Of a stretch of DNA of 64,000 nt, positions 29,028 to 37,706 are shown piece after piece; within the stretch, counting starts at the first letter, position 1; each line of letters begins with the position of its first letter. Origin of the DNA: Streptomyces sp. NWU339 (lineage in GTDB: Bacteria; Actinomycetota; Actinomycetes; Streptomycetales; Streptomycetaceae); contig NZ_QFRK01000002.1 of assembly GCF_003143855.1 (NCBI RefSeq), positions 303,505 through 367,504 on the forward strand. Reading direction: 5' to 3'. The notes beneath the pieces were generated by a model. That model was not told the DNA's origin. It worked only from the letters and a program-made list of their open reading frames with translations, and did no database searches. The translations under genes were made by a program, and so were the position numbers.

Positions 29028-29663
29028 ATGGGTGTGGCGATCCGGACGGCTGGGGACGGGGACCGGGAACTGCTGGTCCGGCTTCTGGACGAGGCGTTCC
29101 AGGACGACCCGGTGAGCAGCTGGGTCTTCCCCGGCGAGGAGTACCGCCGTACGACGCACCACAGGCTGATGGCCGCCTTCACCGACCTCGTGCTCGCCGA
29201 GGGACGTGTCGACGTCACGGAGGACGGCTCGGCGTGCGCGCTGTGGCTGTCGATGCCGGCGGCCGAGCACGGCGACGGGACACCCGAGGACGACGAGGGC
29301 CCGGCCCGGGTACGCCGGGCCGTCGACCCGGACAACGAGCGGGTGGAGATGATCGGTCGGCTGACGGCGGGCGTCCACCCCTTTGGGCGGGCCCACGAGT
29401 ACCTATGGATGATCGGCGTGACACCCGCCCGGCAGGGCGAGGGACTCGGCACCGCGCTCATCGGCTCGGTCCTCGACCGCTGCGACCGGGAGGGGCTGCC
29501 GGCCTATCTGGAGGCGAGCAGCGTCCGCAGCCGCGTGCTGTACGAACGCCTCGGCTTCGCCCCGACCGGCGAGCCCCTGCTCCTCCCAGACGGCCCCCAC
29601 ATGTGGCCGATGTGGCGCGAACCCCGCACTCGTGCGGCCGACCGGTCCTTCGCCCACGCCTGA
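29028..29663 (+). CDS. GNAT family N-acetyltransferase
   Basis: A 211-residue acetyltransferase. It starts MGVAIRTAGDGDRELLVRLLDEAF, a typical GNAT opening. The acetyl-CoA loop is WMIGVTPARQGEGLGTALIGSVL (about 124-146), and SSVRSRVLYERLGFAP marks motif B. An acidic loop (GDGTPEDDEGPARV) is unusual but not diagnostic. Substrate unknown. Confidence 0.88.
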   Translation: MGVAIRTAGDGDRELLVRLLDEAFQDDPVSSWVFPGEEYRRTTHHRLMAAFTDLVLAEGRVDVTEDGSACALWLSMPAAEHGDGTPEDDEGPARVRRAVDPDNERVEMIGRLTAGVHPFGRAHEYLWMIGVTPARQGEGLGTALIGSVLDRCDREGLPAYLEASSVRSRVLYERLGFAPTGEPLLLPDGPHMWPMWREPRTRAADRSFAHA

Positions 29664-29796
29664 CCGCCCCGCTTCCCCCCTTCTCGGTCTCACCTCCCGA
29701 GTCAGGGACGTTCGGCCCTGGTCACCGGCCCGTGCCCCGGCTTCACTGACCTGGGACCGGGCCGGTGACCGGAGGCCGAGGACTGTCAGGGGCGAG

Positions 29797-30402
29797 ATGA
29801 GTACAACGGCGCGTGACGACGGGGCGGGACACAACGGAGGGGCGGCCGGGGAGATCGTGCTGGTCGGGCACGCCGATCTCACCCCGCGCACGCTCGAGCT
29901 GGTGGAGCGCGAACTGCGACGGCGTCTGGAGGAACGCTGCGCGCGGGGAGCGGCCATGGTGCGGTGCGGGGCGGGAGCGCCGCTGGCGTTCGGCCGCGCG
30001 GCGCGTGCGTCGGGCCGCCGCCTGATCGTCGTCATCCCCACGGACAACGGGGTCCCTGCCATGCCGCCCAGGCGCGACCGGATGGCCGCCGGTGAGCTGC
30101 TGAACCTCGCCGACCAGGCGCGGCTGCTGGCGTACGACCCGAATCACCGCGGTTCCTGTGTCGGTGCGGACGAGCGGATGGTCGCCTCCAGCGGCCTCCT
30201 CCTGGCGGTCTGGGACGGGTCGCCGTCCAACGGCCGCGACGCCACCGCCCATCTGGTGACGTATGCCCGCGCCCGGGGCATCCCCGTCGAGATCGTCTGG
30301 CCCGCGGGCGCCGAACGCGAGGCCGTGCCGGCTGTACCAGCCGTACCGGCCACCAGGGAGCGGGCCGTACCCGCCACCAGCCGCCACGGGGCCCGGCGCT
30401 GA
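29797..30402 (+). CDS. SLOG/Rossmann-like nucleotide-binding hypothetical protein
   Basis: A 201-residue protein. The core (about 18-175) alternates predicted strands and helices. It ends in MVASSGLLLAVWDGSPSNGRDATAHLVTYAR and GIPVEIVWPAGA, similar to the SLOG (SMF/DprA-LOG) fold that binds nucleotides or nucleotide-derived ligands. The C-terminal tail is PAVPAV-repeat rich and probably disordered. The catalytic role, if any, is unknown. It does not sit among recognisable defence genes. Confidence 0.65.
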   Translation: MSTTARDDGAGHNGGAAGEIVLVGHADLTPRTLELVERELRRRLEERCARGAAMVRCGAGAPLAFGRAARASGRRLIVVIPTDNGVPAMPPRRDRMAAGELLNLADQARLLAYDPNHRGSCVGADERMVASSGLLLAVWDGSPSNGRDATAHLVTYARARGIPVEIVWPAGAEREAVPAVPAVPATRERAVPATSRHGARR

Positions 30403-30638
30403 CGACTAGTGCGCTCCACCCCTCCGCCTCCGCGGCCTGTTCGGCCTTCTCCGGCACGATCGCGGCCGCGATCCGCTCCACGAACCCGATCGTGCAGGGC
30501 GCCGGCCTGCCGATGTCCGGCGCGGGCTTCGCGGTGACGGAGTTCGCGCTCGAGTCGGTGCGTACGTTCAAGAACGGCGTGCTGGTTCGGACGTACAACA
30601 GGAAGCGCTGGACCGCAGTCGGGCCTACCCTGGGTGGC

Positions 30639-30878
30639 ATGGGCAGCGACGAACCGGTCTGTCCCGCCTGCGGACAGCCAGTGGAGATGGTCGTCCGGCG
30701 TCACAAGACGCTGGGCGCATGGGTCCCGACCTGGGTCCACGGACCGTGCGGCAACCGGGAGTGCGAGCGGTACCCGGACCGCGACGCCGTCGCCGGCCCT
30801 CCCACCGGATCCCTCCGAACCGAGCCCGCCGAGAACGCGGCCCCCACGAAGGAAGCAGGTCCGCGTTCCGAGCCCTGA
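30639..30878 (+). CDS. Small zinc-ribbon-like protein
   Basis: A 79-residue protein. Cysteines in VCPACGQP and GPCGNRECERYP could form a CxxC...CxxxxC zinc site around a conserved-looking VVRRHKTLGAWVPTW segment. The ATG 30639 is chosen. The frame is open upstream to 30405 but has no convincing start or ribosome site. In S. coelicolor order, as I recall, this is near the end of the syntenic run before sodN. Function unknown. Confidence 0.55.
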   Translation: MGSDEPVCPACGQPVEMVVRRHKTLGAWVPTWVHGPCGNRECERYPDRDAVAGPPTGSLRTEPAENAAPTKEAGPRSEP

Positions 30879-30975
30879 CGCACACCCGCGGCTGCCCGGT
30901 GACCGGGCGAGGACGACCGCCCTCCGGCCCGTCCGGCCTGTCGAAGACGACCGCACCCGGCCGTCAGGGTGCCGG

Positions 30976-31192
30976 AGCGGCGGTCTGCGGGCCGGGTGCG
31001 GGCGGAGGACCGGGCGGCTGAAGAAGACAGCGCTGGTCACCAGACATGATCGAAGGATCAGGCACTCTTCGTCTCCTGGTCATCGGCCAGGCCGGTGACC
31101 TGGCCTTTTCCTGATTGCTGGCGATGGGGTGCGACGGTCCTGATCGGGTGTCCTGCGGACTGTGTGCGGACTGTGTGCGGACTGCGGGGCAG
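30976..31192 (+). repeat. Integrase 3'-end/downstream repeat, copy A
   Basis: This copy matches 34688-34914. It starts as the last codons of a tyrosine recombinase (GGLRAGCG here, GGLRTGCG in copy B). It continues through catgatcgaaggatcaggc, a terminator-like GGCCAGG...CCTGGCCTTTT hairpin (31085-31109), tgcgacggtcctgatcggg and tgtcctgcggactgtgtgc. The 451-bp gap between the zinc-ribbon gene and the thioredoxin-like gene holds nothing else I recognise. Confidence 0.8.
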
Positions 31193-31329
31193 CGAGGTCA
31201 CTGCGCCGTGCCCTCGCCGAAGCGAGTGCTGGAGCAGCTTGCCGCCCATGCCCAGGGACACGGAAAAGCCGAGTGGTCTTCACGACCGGGGCCGGCCCGT
31301 ACGACGCCAGAGCGCGCGACCCTGGAAGC

Positions 31330-31647
31330 ATGGAGATCGAGGTCCTGGTCGTGGCCGACTGCCCCAACGCTCAGCCCGCCGCCGAGCGGCTGCGCCAGGC
31401 GCTGGACGCCGTAGGCCTCGGCGAGGGCTTCACCACCCGGGTGATCGCCGACCAGGCCGAGGCCGAGCGGTGCGGGTTCACTGGCTCGCCGACGATCCTG
31501 ATCAACGGCCGTGACCCGTTCGCCGAGCCTGGCCGGGCGCCGGGGCTGGCCTGCCGGATGTACCGGACCGTGAGCGGTTTGTCCGGGGCGCCGGACGTCG
31601 AACAGCTCCGCCAGCCCCTCGCCTCTGCGGCCCGTATCGACGGCTGA
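31330..31647 (+). CDS. Thioredoxin-like DF-family (seleno)protein
   Basis: A 105-residue protein. It opens MEIEVLVVADCPNAQPAAERL and has GFTGSPTILINGRDPF, the Gly-Ser-Pro-Thr block with cis-Pro typical of a thioredoxin fold, then LACRMYRT. This pattern is what I know as the DF family, some of whose members use selenocysteine. There is no in-frame TGA here, so it is a cysteine/threonine form. It lies inside the repeat-bounded cassette, convergent with merR. A redox role is inferred from the fold only. Confidence 0.7.
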   Translation: MEIEVLVVADCPNAQPAAERLRQALDAVGLGEGFTTRVIADQAEAERCGFTGSPTILINGRDPFAEPGRAPGLACRMYRTVSGLSGAPDVEQLRQPLASAARIDG

Positions 31648-31665
31648 CCCCTGCGGGAGCCGTGG

Positions 31666-32079
31666 TCAGGCTCGGGCGGCGGGCGCGTTCCGCTCCAGGC
31701 GGGCGCGCAGGGTGCCTTCGAAGTCTTCGGCGCGGGAGAGCTGGACGCGGAGCTTTTCGACCTGTTCGGCGGCGTCCTGCTGGTAGGTGCGGACGCGTTC
31801 CAGGAGGGCCTCGCGCTCGTCGGCATCGAGGGTGGCGTCGGCGTCGAGGCGATCGGTGGCGTCGAGAAGGTCGCGCATCTGGTCCAGGGTGAAGCCGAGC
31901 GGCTTCATGCGGCGGATGACCATGAGGCGGGCGACGTCGTTCTCGGTGTAGAGGCGGAAGCCGCCCCGGGAGCGGGCGGAGGGGGCGACGAGGCCGGTCT
32001 CCTCGTAGTGGCGGATCGTGCGCAGGGACAGCTCGGTCCGTGCGGCGACCTCGCCGATCTGCATGTGCTTGCCGTCCAC
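31666..32079 (-). CDS. MerR family transcriptional regulator
   Basis: A 137-residue regulator. The winged helix is at the N-terminus (MQIGEVAARTELSLRTIRHYEETGLVAPSARSRGGFRLYTENDVARL), then a coiled-coil dimerisation helix. It has no cysteine at all, so it is not a thiolate metal or mercury sensor of the classical type. The start is GTG 32079, or ATG 32064. A perfect palindrome 62 bp upstream, shared with the divergent SulP gene, is the likely operator. Confidence 0.9.
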   Translation of the reverse strand: MDGKHMQIGEVAARTELSLRTIRHYEETGLVAPSARSRGGFRLYTENDVARLMVIRRMKPLGFTLDQMRDLLDATDRLDADATLDADEREALLERVRTYQQDAAEQVEKLRVQLSRAEDFEGTLRARLERNAPAARA

Positions 32080-32140
32080 GCCCGTGATCCCCTGGCCTTT
32101 CTCCTTGTCAGCGGCCTCGCCCCAGGTGGTTGCCGCTCAT

Positions 32141-32164
32141 CTCTACCCTAACGTTAGGGTAGAG
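32141..32164. promoter_or_regulatory. Perfect 24-bp palindrome, candidate MerR operator
   Basis: The left arm CTCTACCCTAAC is followed directly by its exact complement. It lies in the merR-SulP divergent region. Long perfect dyads between promoter elements are typical of MerR-type operators. A TAGAGT at its right edge could be a -10 hexamer for the SulP direction. Confidence 0.8.
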
Positions 32165-32260
32165 TCGCTGTTGGTGGGGGCGGCGTTCCGCCGCCTCGCC
32201 GTTGCCGTGTCGGGGCCGATGGTGCCCCCGGCGAAGTTCCGATTCTTGCAGGAGAGAAGC

Positions 32261-32305
32261 GTGCGCGAGCCCATGACGCCCGGCGCCGCCGCCTGCCCGC
32301 CGTGA
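32261..32305 (+). other. Possible leader mini-ORF upstream of SulP
   Basis: A GTG start preceded by aggagagaagc opens a 14-codon frame, VREPMTPGAAACPP, ending at TGA 32303. It lies in the 318-nt leader between the palindrome and the SulP gene. No terminator hairpin pair is obvious, so an attenuation role is only a guess. It may be chance. Confidence 0.3.
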
Positions 32306-32481
32306 CGCTTCGCCCTCGGGCGTGAGCCTGGCCGCGCTGACGGCCGTTCCCAGCTCCGTCCTCTTTCGGCTTCCGGCTCCGGGAGGAGCCGCCCGCGGGG
32401 TGCCGGTCTGGCCCCCGCGTCATCCCGCGTGCCCCGGCCTGCCGAACGGGGTGTGCCCGAGCACGACAGGTTCCGTCTCCC

Positions 32482-33993
32482 TTGTCTTCTGCCGCCACTG
32501 CCATGCCCCCGGCTGCGCGCCTGCGTGGCCTGAAGCCCGACTGGATCTCCGACCCGAAGGTCTGGCGCACCGAGGTCCTGGCCGGCCTGGTCGTCGCCCT
32601 GGCCCTGATTCCCGAGGCGATCTCGTTCTCGATCATCGCTGGTGTGGACCCGGCGATCGGTCTGTTCGCCTCGTTCACCATGGCCGTGGTCATCTCGATC
32701 GTCGGCGGCCGGCGGGCGATGATCTCCGCCGCCACTGGCGCCATCGCCCTCGTGATCGCCCCGCTGAACCGTGAGCATGGTCTTGGCCACCTCGTGGCTG
32801 CGGTCATCCTCGCGGGCGTCATCCAGGTCGCCCTGGGCGCGCTCGGGGTGGCGAAGCTGATGCGGTTCATCCCGCGATCGGTGATGGTCGGATTCGTCAA
32901 CGCGCTCGCCATCCTGATCTTCATGGCCCAGGTCCCCGAGATGAGCAACGTGCCCTGGGCGGTGTACCCGCTGATCGTCGGCGGTCTGGCGCTCATGGTG
33001 TTCTTCCCGAGGATCACCACCGTGATCCCGGCGCCGCTGGTCTCCATCGTCATCCTGACCGTGATCACCGTCGGCGCGGCCATCGCGGTGCCGACCGTGG
33101 GCGACAAGGGCGAACTGCCGTCCTCCCTGCCCGTGCCGGGCCTGCCGGACGTGCCGTTCACGCTCGACACCCTGACGACGATCGCCCCGTACGCGTTCGC
33201 GATGGCGCTGGTCGGTCTGATGGAGTCGCTGATGACCGCGAAGCTGGTCGACGACATCACCGACACCCACTCCAACAAGACCCGCGAGTCGATCGGCCAG
33301 GGCGTCGCCAACATCGTCACCGGCTTCTTCGGCGGCATGGGCGGCTGCGCCATGATCGGCCAGACGATGATCAACGTGAAGGTCTCCGGCGCCCGCACCC
33401 GCCTGTCCACCTTCCTGGCCGGCGCGTTCCTGATGGTGCTGTGCATCGTCTTCGGCCCGGTCGTCTCCGACATCCCCATGGCCGCCCTCGTCGCCGTCAT
33501 GATCATGGTGTCGTTCGCGACCTTCGACTGGCACTCCATCGCCCCGAAGACCCTCAAGCGGATGCCCGTCGGCGAGATCGCCGTCATGGTGATCACCGTC
33601 GCCTGCGTGGTCGCCACCCACAACCTCGCCATCGGCATTATCGTCGGCTCGGTCACGGCCATGGTCATCTTCGCCAAGCGCGTCGCTCACCTCGCCGAGG
33701 TGACCGCCGTGGTCGACCCCGACGGCAAGACGGTGGTCTACCGGGTCACCGGCGAACTGTTCTTCGCCTCCTCCAACGACCTGGTGGGCCAGTTCGACTA
33801 CGCCACCGACCCGGACAAGGTGATCATCGACCTGAGCTCGGCGCACATCTGGGACGCCTCCTCCGTCGCCGCCCTCGACGCGATCGAGACCAAGTACGCC
33901 CAGCGCGGCAAGACCGTCGAGATCACCGGGCTCAACACCCCGAGCGCTCACCTGCACGGCAAACTCAGCGGCGAACTCGCCGCCGGTCACTGA
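32482..33993 (+). CDS. SulP family anion transporter
   Basis: A 503-residue carrier with about 11-12 membrane helices and a C-terminal STAS domain (about 400-490, FFASSNDLVGQFDY and VIIDLSSAHIWDASSVAALDAIE). The early PEAISFSIIAGVDPAIGLFASF block is the SulP signature. Substrates of the family include sulfate, bicarbonate and dicarboxylates, and none can be fixed here. Pairing with a MerR regulator suggests inducible expression. The start is TTG 32482 or ATG 32503, neither with a strong ribosome site. Confidence 0.9.
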   Translation: MSSAATAMPPAARLRGLKPDWISDPKVWRTEVLAGLVVALALIPEAISFSIIAGVDPAIGLFASFTMAVVISIVGGRRAMISAATGAIALVIAPLNREHGLGHLVAAVILAGVIQVALGALGVAKLMRFIPRSVMVGFVNALAILIFMAQVPEMSNVPWAVYPLIVGGLALMVFFPRITTVIPAPLVSIVILTVITVGAAIAVPTVGDKGELPSSLPVPGLPDVPFTLDTLTTIAPYAFAMALVGLMESLMTAKLVDDITDTHSNKTRESIGQGVANIVTGFFGGMGGCAMIGQTMINVKVSGARTRLSTFLAGAFLMVLCIVFGPVVSDIPMAALVAVMIMVSFATFDWHSIAPKTLKRMPVGEIAVMVITVACVVATHNLAIGIIVGSVTAMVIFAKRVAHLAEVTAVVDPDGKTVVYRVTGELFFASSNDLVGQFDYATDPDKVIIDLSSAHIWDASSVAALDAIETKYAQRGKTVEITGLNTPSAHLHGKLSGELAAGH

Positions 33994-34016
33994 CCAGCCC
34001 CCGCGACCCGATCAAC

Positions 34017-34044
34017 AGGACCCCGGCCCACCCGCCGGGGTCCT
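34017..34044 (+). terminator. Terminator after SulP
   Basis: A perfect 11-bp stem, aggaccccggc and gccggggtcct, with a 6-nt loop lies 23 bp past the stop. Confidence 0.85.
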
Positions 34045-34071
34045 CCGCTGTTCAGGGGAGTGTCTGATCAA

Positions 34072-34532
34072 CGGCTCTGTTCCGTAGTCGGTGGTGACAC
34101 TGAGTGCCGGCCTGTCAGGATGAGGTCTGGTCGACGTCGACGCCCTTGTAGGGACGGTGTTCTCGGGTTGCCTGCGCTGGTCGTCGAGGATGTGGTGGAC
34201 GACGGGGAGGTGATCCGGATCGCCGGGCGGACCCGGAATGTGCCGGTGCCCTGTCCGGTGTGCGGGAGGTCGACGGGAAGGTACACGGGTACCACCGGCG
34301 GACGGTGGCGGATGTGCCGGTCGACGACCGCCCGGTGGTGGTCTCGCTGCGGGTACGGCGTCTGCCCTGCCCGGAGCTGGACTGCCCGCGGCGGACCTTC
34401 CGCGAGCGGGTCCCCGGGCTGCTGGCGGTGCCCGTCTCCTGCTCCACCGCCCTGCGCCTCCTGCGGCGCATCCTGCTCCCCCGGCCCGCGTCCCGCGAGT
34501 GATCGGCATCGACGACTTCGCCCTGCGCCGCC
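34072..34532 (+). pseudogene. ISL3-family transposase remnant
   Basis: It begins with an ISL3-like end, ggctctgttccgtagtcgg. Pieces of the transposase then occur in three frames: LPALVVEDVVDDGEVIRIAG and PCPVCG (zinc-finger start), then KVHGYHRRTVADVPVDDRPV...RTFRERVPGLL followed by VPVSCSTALRLLRRILLP, then VIGIDDFALRRRHRYA (start of the DDE domain). Two frameshifts and an internal deletion are evident. The remainder of the transposase and its right end are missing. Confidence 0.8.
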
Positions 34533-34759
34533 GCCACCGCTACGCCTCCGCGCTCATCGCCGGCGGAGCGAGCGTCAAGCAGATCCAGCTGGTCCCCGGT
34601 CACGCATCTGCCGTCATCACGCTGCAGATCTACGCGCACCTGTGGCCGGGCGAAGAGGACCGCACCCGGGCCGTCATGGACGCCGTGCTCGGCGGCCTGC
34701 GGACCGGGTGCGGACAGGGAGACACTGCAACCGAAGTAATCGCAGGTCAGATGGCATGA
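34518..34759 (+). pseudogene. Tyrosine recombinase (integrase) C-terminal fragment
   Basis: In the same frame as the last transposase piece, the protein continues as YASALIAGGASVKQIQLVPGHASAVITLQIYAHLWPGEEDRTRAVMDAVLG. This is the C-terminal catalytic box of an actinomycete integrative-element integrase, including the H-A-S region and the Tyr nucleophile in IYAHLWP. The upstream Arg box is missing, so it cannot be active. The junction falls within RHRYA, which both families share. Confidence 0.85.
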
Positions 34760-34914
34760 TCGAAGATCAGGCCTTCTTCGTCTCCTAGTAATCGGCCAGG
34801 TCGGTGACCTGCTGCGTTGACTGCTGCAGGCCGCTGACCTGGCCTTTTGGTGATGGGTGGCGATGGGGTGCGACGGTCCTGATTGGGTGTCCTGCGGACT
34901 GTGTGCGGACTGCT
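34688..34914 (+). repeat. Integrase 3'-end/downstream repeat, copy B
   Basis: The diverged partner of copy A at 30976-31192. It shares catgatcgaa-gatcaggc, cttcgtctcct, gacctggcctttt, ggcgatggggtgcgacggtc and gtcctgcggactgtgtgcgg. It has an extra segment of about 25 bp near 34815. The pair brackets the DF-merR-SulP cassette in direct orientation. Confidence 0.8.
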
Positions 34915-34949
34915 CTACCTCTGGTGTGCGGATCGTGTAGCTGCCGATG

Positions 34950-36040
34950 CTAGGAATCGCCATCGTCGGCACGCACTGCCATCAGCACCCGTTGCAACGT
35001 GGTGATATGTGGATCCCCATTCGGCCGGACTTCCAGGGTGCGGTCCAGCAGAGCTTCGAGCTCCTCCTGTGCGGCGCGTGGCTGTCCGGCCTCCCACAGC
35101 AGCTGAGCTCGACGGTAGCGTGCGTCCCAGACTGAGTCGTGGTCCGCACCGCGTGTACGCGCCCAACCGGCCGCCACTTCCTTGAACTCCTCAGCACTTT
35201 CCGCCGGCTGCCCTGCCCGGCTCAGACTCTCACCGAGGTTCTTGCGCGCTAGCAGCGTCTCCGGATGGTCAGGCCCCAACGTGCGGTCCCGACGCTCCAC
35301 GACGTCACGAAACCGGGGAATAGCCTCCGTGAGCTTTCCCTGGTTTCCCAGCGCCATGGCCAGATTGTGGTTATTTGTCAGAGTCTCGGGATGGTCGACT
35401 CCGAGGGCCTTCCGGCACGCGGACAATGCATCGCGGTACTCCGTCTCCGCTTCAGGGAATCGCTCCTGATCGGCCAGCAAATACGCCAAGTTCCCCTGCA
35501 CGGAGAGGGTCCTTGGATGATCAGGCCCCATGACGCGGGCACATACCGACAGGACTTCCCTGAATGCGGCTTCGGCTTCGGTGGCGAATCCCCTGTCATC
35601 CAGAATGCGGGCGAGGGAAAGCCGAGTGGTGAGCGTCTCGGGATGCTCAAGCCCGTGCCTACGTTCCTGGATCTGCAGGATCGCCGAGTGCTCCCTCTCT
35701 GCCGCGTCGAGATTGCCCTGAATGCGCATGACGACGGCGAGGTTATGTCGTAGCGTCAGTACCAGGGGTTGATCGTCGGAGTGCTTACAGGCTGCGTCTC
35801 TCAGCGCTTCGCGGTAGACGGAAGCTGCCTCGTCGAGACTTCCGAAGTCTTTCAGCGCGACCCCGAGACTGTTGCGGGCGGTAATTGTGTCGGGATGCGT
35901 GGGCCCGGACTTCTGTCGTTCCTGGTCGGCGATCTCCCGCAACTGACGGATGGCCTCCCGCAGCCTTCCACGCGCGTGCAACACCGCCACCAGGTCGTGC
36001 CGGACGTCCAGACGCCCCCCGTCGTGCTCCCGCAGAGCAT
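34950..36040 (-). pseudogene. Tetratricopeptide-repeat protein, N-terminally truncated
   Basis: About 360 codons of consecutive 42-residue TPR/kinesin-light-chain-like repeats: HPDTITARNSLGVALKDFG, HPETLTTRLSLARILDDRG, HPRTLSVQGNLAYLLADQE, HPETLTNNHNLAMALGNQG, HPETLLARKNLGESLSRAG. This is the C-terminal half of the large TPR/NB-ARC or FxsT-like proteins common in Streptomyces. The 5' end is cut at the IS1380 element at 36045. Across the IS the frame meets a stop within a few codons, so the gene was probably already broken. A GTG at about 35990 could still start a short protein. Confidence 0.8.
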
Positions 36041-36044
36041 TCAG

Positions 36045-37705
36045 CCTGGATCCACCGCGCGATAGCCGGTCTGTGGACGACGAAATGAGAAGAGGTGCCC
36101 GCTGACCTGGGATGATGGGAGTTCCTACGCCCTCATCAATCCCACGAAGCAAGGCACCTCGTAAGTGAAAGTCTCCCACAGCCCGGCGACGCTGTTCGCC
36201 GCGTTCGACGACCCGGACCTGATCGCGCATGCCGGGCTGGTCCCGACGATCCGACTGGCCGAGCGGTGCGGTCTGCCCCGGTTGGTGGCCGAGAAGGTGA
36301 GGCTCACCGGCGCGGCCAACGGTGCCGGTACGGCGGCCGACGCGAAGGCCCTGTCGATCGTGGGCGGCATGATCGCCGGGGCGGACAGCATCGAGGATCT
36401 GGACGTTCTTCGGCACGGCGGCCTGTCCCGCCTGTTCGGTGGGGTACGTGCGCCGTCCACACTGGGGTCGTTCCTGCGCGCCTTCACCTGGGGACACGTG
36501 CGCCAACTCGAGTCCGCGGTGCGGGCGTTCACCTGCACTCTGGCCGCGCACACCGGTCTGGTCCCGAAGCGGGACGAGGTGGTGTTCGTGGACATCGACT
36601 CCAAGGTCAAGCAGGTCTACGGGCCGGCCAAACAGGGCGCCTCGTTCGGCTATACCAAGCAGCGCGGCCTGCACTTCCAGATCGTCACCGTCAAGACATC
36701 CACCTGCGCTCCGGTCATCGTCGCCACCCGGCTGCGCAAGGGCTCGGCAGGCTCCGGCAAGGGAGCGGCGAGCCTCCTGCGCGAGGCCCTGGCCACGGTC
36801 CGGGCGATGGGCATCACCGCGAAGGTCATCGTGCGTGCGGACTCGGCGTACTTCTCCCACAAGGTGGTGGACGTGTGCCGGAAGGCGGACGCGCACTTCT
36901 CGCTGGCTGTGGCGGTGCACAAGACCATCCGCGAGGCGATCGCGGGCATCGCCGAGACCGCCTGGACACCGATCAAGTACGCCGCCGCCGTCTGGGACGC
37001 CGCCGAGGCACGCTGGATCTCCGACGCCGAGATCGCCGAGGTCCCCTTCACCGCGTTCACCAGCAAGAAGAAGGCGTTTCACGCCACCGCCCGGCTGATC
37101 GTGCGCCGGGTGAAGCGCCTGAACCCGAAGAGCGTGCCCGCGGGCCAGGCCGAACTGTTCGGCGTCTGGCGCCACCACGTCATCTTCACCGACAGCCCGT
37201 TCGTCCTGGCCCAGGCCGAACCAATGCACCGTGAACACGCCCAGGTCGAGCAGGTCTTCGCCGATCTGGAAGACTCCGCGCTCGCCCACCTGCCGTCGGG
37301 GAGGTTCACCGCGAACGCCGCCTGGCTCACCCTCGCGGCCACCGCCTACAACCTCACCCGGGCCGCCGGCCACCTCGCCTCCGTCTTCCACGCCAGGGCA
37401 CGGACCGGCACCATCCGCCGCCACCTGATCAACATCCCCGCCCGGATCGCCACCGGCGCCCGCCGCCTCACCCTCCACCTGTCCCAACACTGGCCCTGGG
37501 AAGCCGACTTCGTCGACCTGTGGACGACGACCGGACAGCGCATGGTCACGTGAACCACACGCTCGACCTGACCGCCCACGACCCGAAAGAACCTTGGAGA
37601 CCCCGCACCGGTCGGCCACCCGGCGATCACCGCTGCCTGCGTCCCGAAGAAACACCCGGAACCCGCCCGACGCCCGTGAGCAGAATTCACGCGGTGGATC
37701 GAGGC
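36045..37705 (+). mobile_element. IS1380-family insertion sequence
   Basis: Terminal inverted repeats CCTGGATCCACCGCG (36045-36059) and CGCGGTGGATCGAGG (37690-37704) match at 14 of 15 positions. The 1.66-kb element holds one transposase gene. TCAG flanks it at 36041-36044 and 37706-37709, a plausible 4-bp target duplication. The element looks intact and could be active. Confidence 0.85.
36165..37553 (+). CDS. IS1380-family transposase
   Basis: A 462-residue DDE transposase from a GTG start. It opens with LAERCGLPRLVAEKVRLTG, has VVFVDIDSKVKQVYGPAKQG (first Asp region), VIVRADSAYFSHKVVDVCRKADAHFSLAV (second Asp) and HREHAQVEQVFADLEDSALAHLPSG (Glu region), in the order and spacing of IS1380 enzymes. 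The length is full for the family and there is no internal stop. Confidence 0.93.
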   Translation: MKVSHSPATLFAAFDDPDLIAHAGLVPTIRLAERCGLPRLVAEKVRLTGAANGAGTAADAKALSIVGGMIAGADSIEDLDVLRHGGLSRLFGGVRAPSTLGSFLRAFTWGHVRQLESAVRAFTCTLAAHTGLVPKRDEVVFVDIDSKVKQVYGPAKQGASFGYTKQRGLHFQIVTVKTSTCAPVIVATRLRKGSAGSGKGAASLLREALATVRAMGITAKVIVRADSAYFSHKVVDVCRKADAHFSLAVAVHKTIREAIAGIAETAWTPIKYAAAVWDAAEARWISDAEIAEVPFTAFTSKKKAFHATARLIVRRVKRLNPKSVPAGQAELFGVWRHHVIFTDSPFVLAQAEPMHREHAQVEQVFADLEDSALAHLPSGRFTANAAWLTLAATAYNLTRAAGHLASVFHARARTGTIRRHLINIPARIATGARRLTLHLSQHWPWEADFVDLWTTTGQRMVT

Positions 37706-37706
37706 T

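Noticed and set aside
30405..30638. Upstream extension of the zinc-ribbon protein (through FALESVRTFKNGVLVRTYNRKRW)
   Set aside because: The frame is open and partly protein-like, but no start codon with a ribosome site is present. Kept only as a possible remnant.
32143..33990. Long minus-strand His/Asp-rich frames opposite the SulP gene
   Set aside because: They mirror the codon pattern of SulP and contain no family motifs.
34950..37655. Continuous 901-codon minus-strand frame across the TPR gene and the IS element
   Set aside because: The part inside the IS is antisense to the transposase and not TPR-like. The frame is open by chance in high-GC DNA.
37559..37706. Open frame upstream of the 3' fragment at 37707 as a complete gene start
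   Set aside because: These codons lie within the right end of the IS1380 element, so the ATG at 37594 is a chance fusion.
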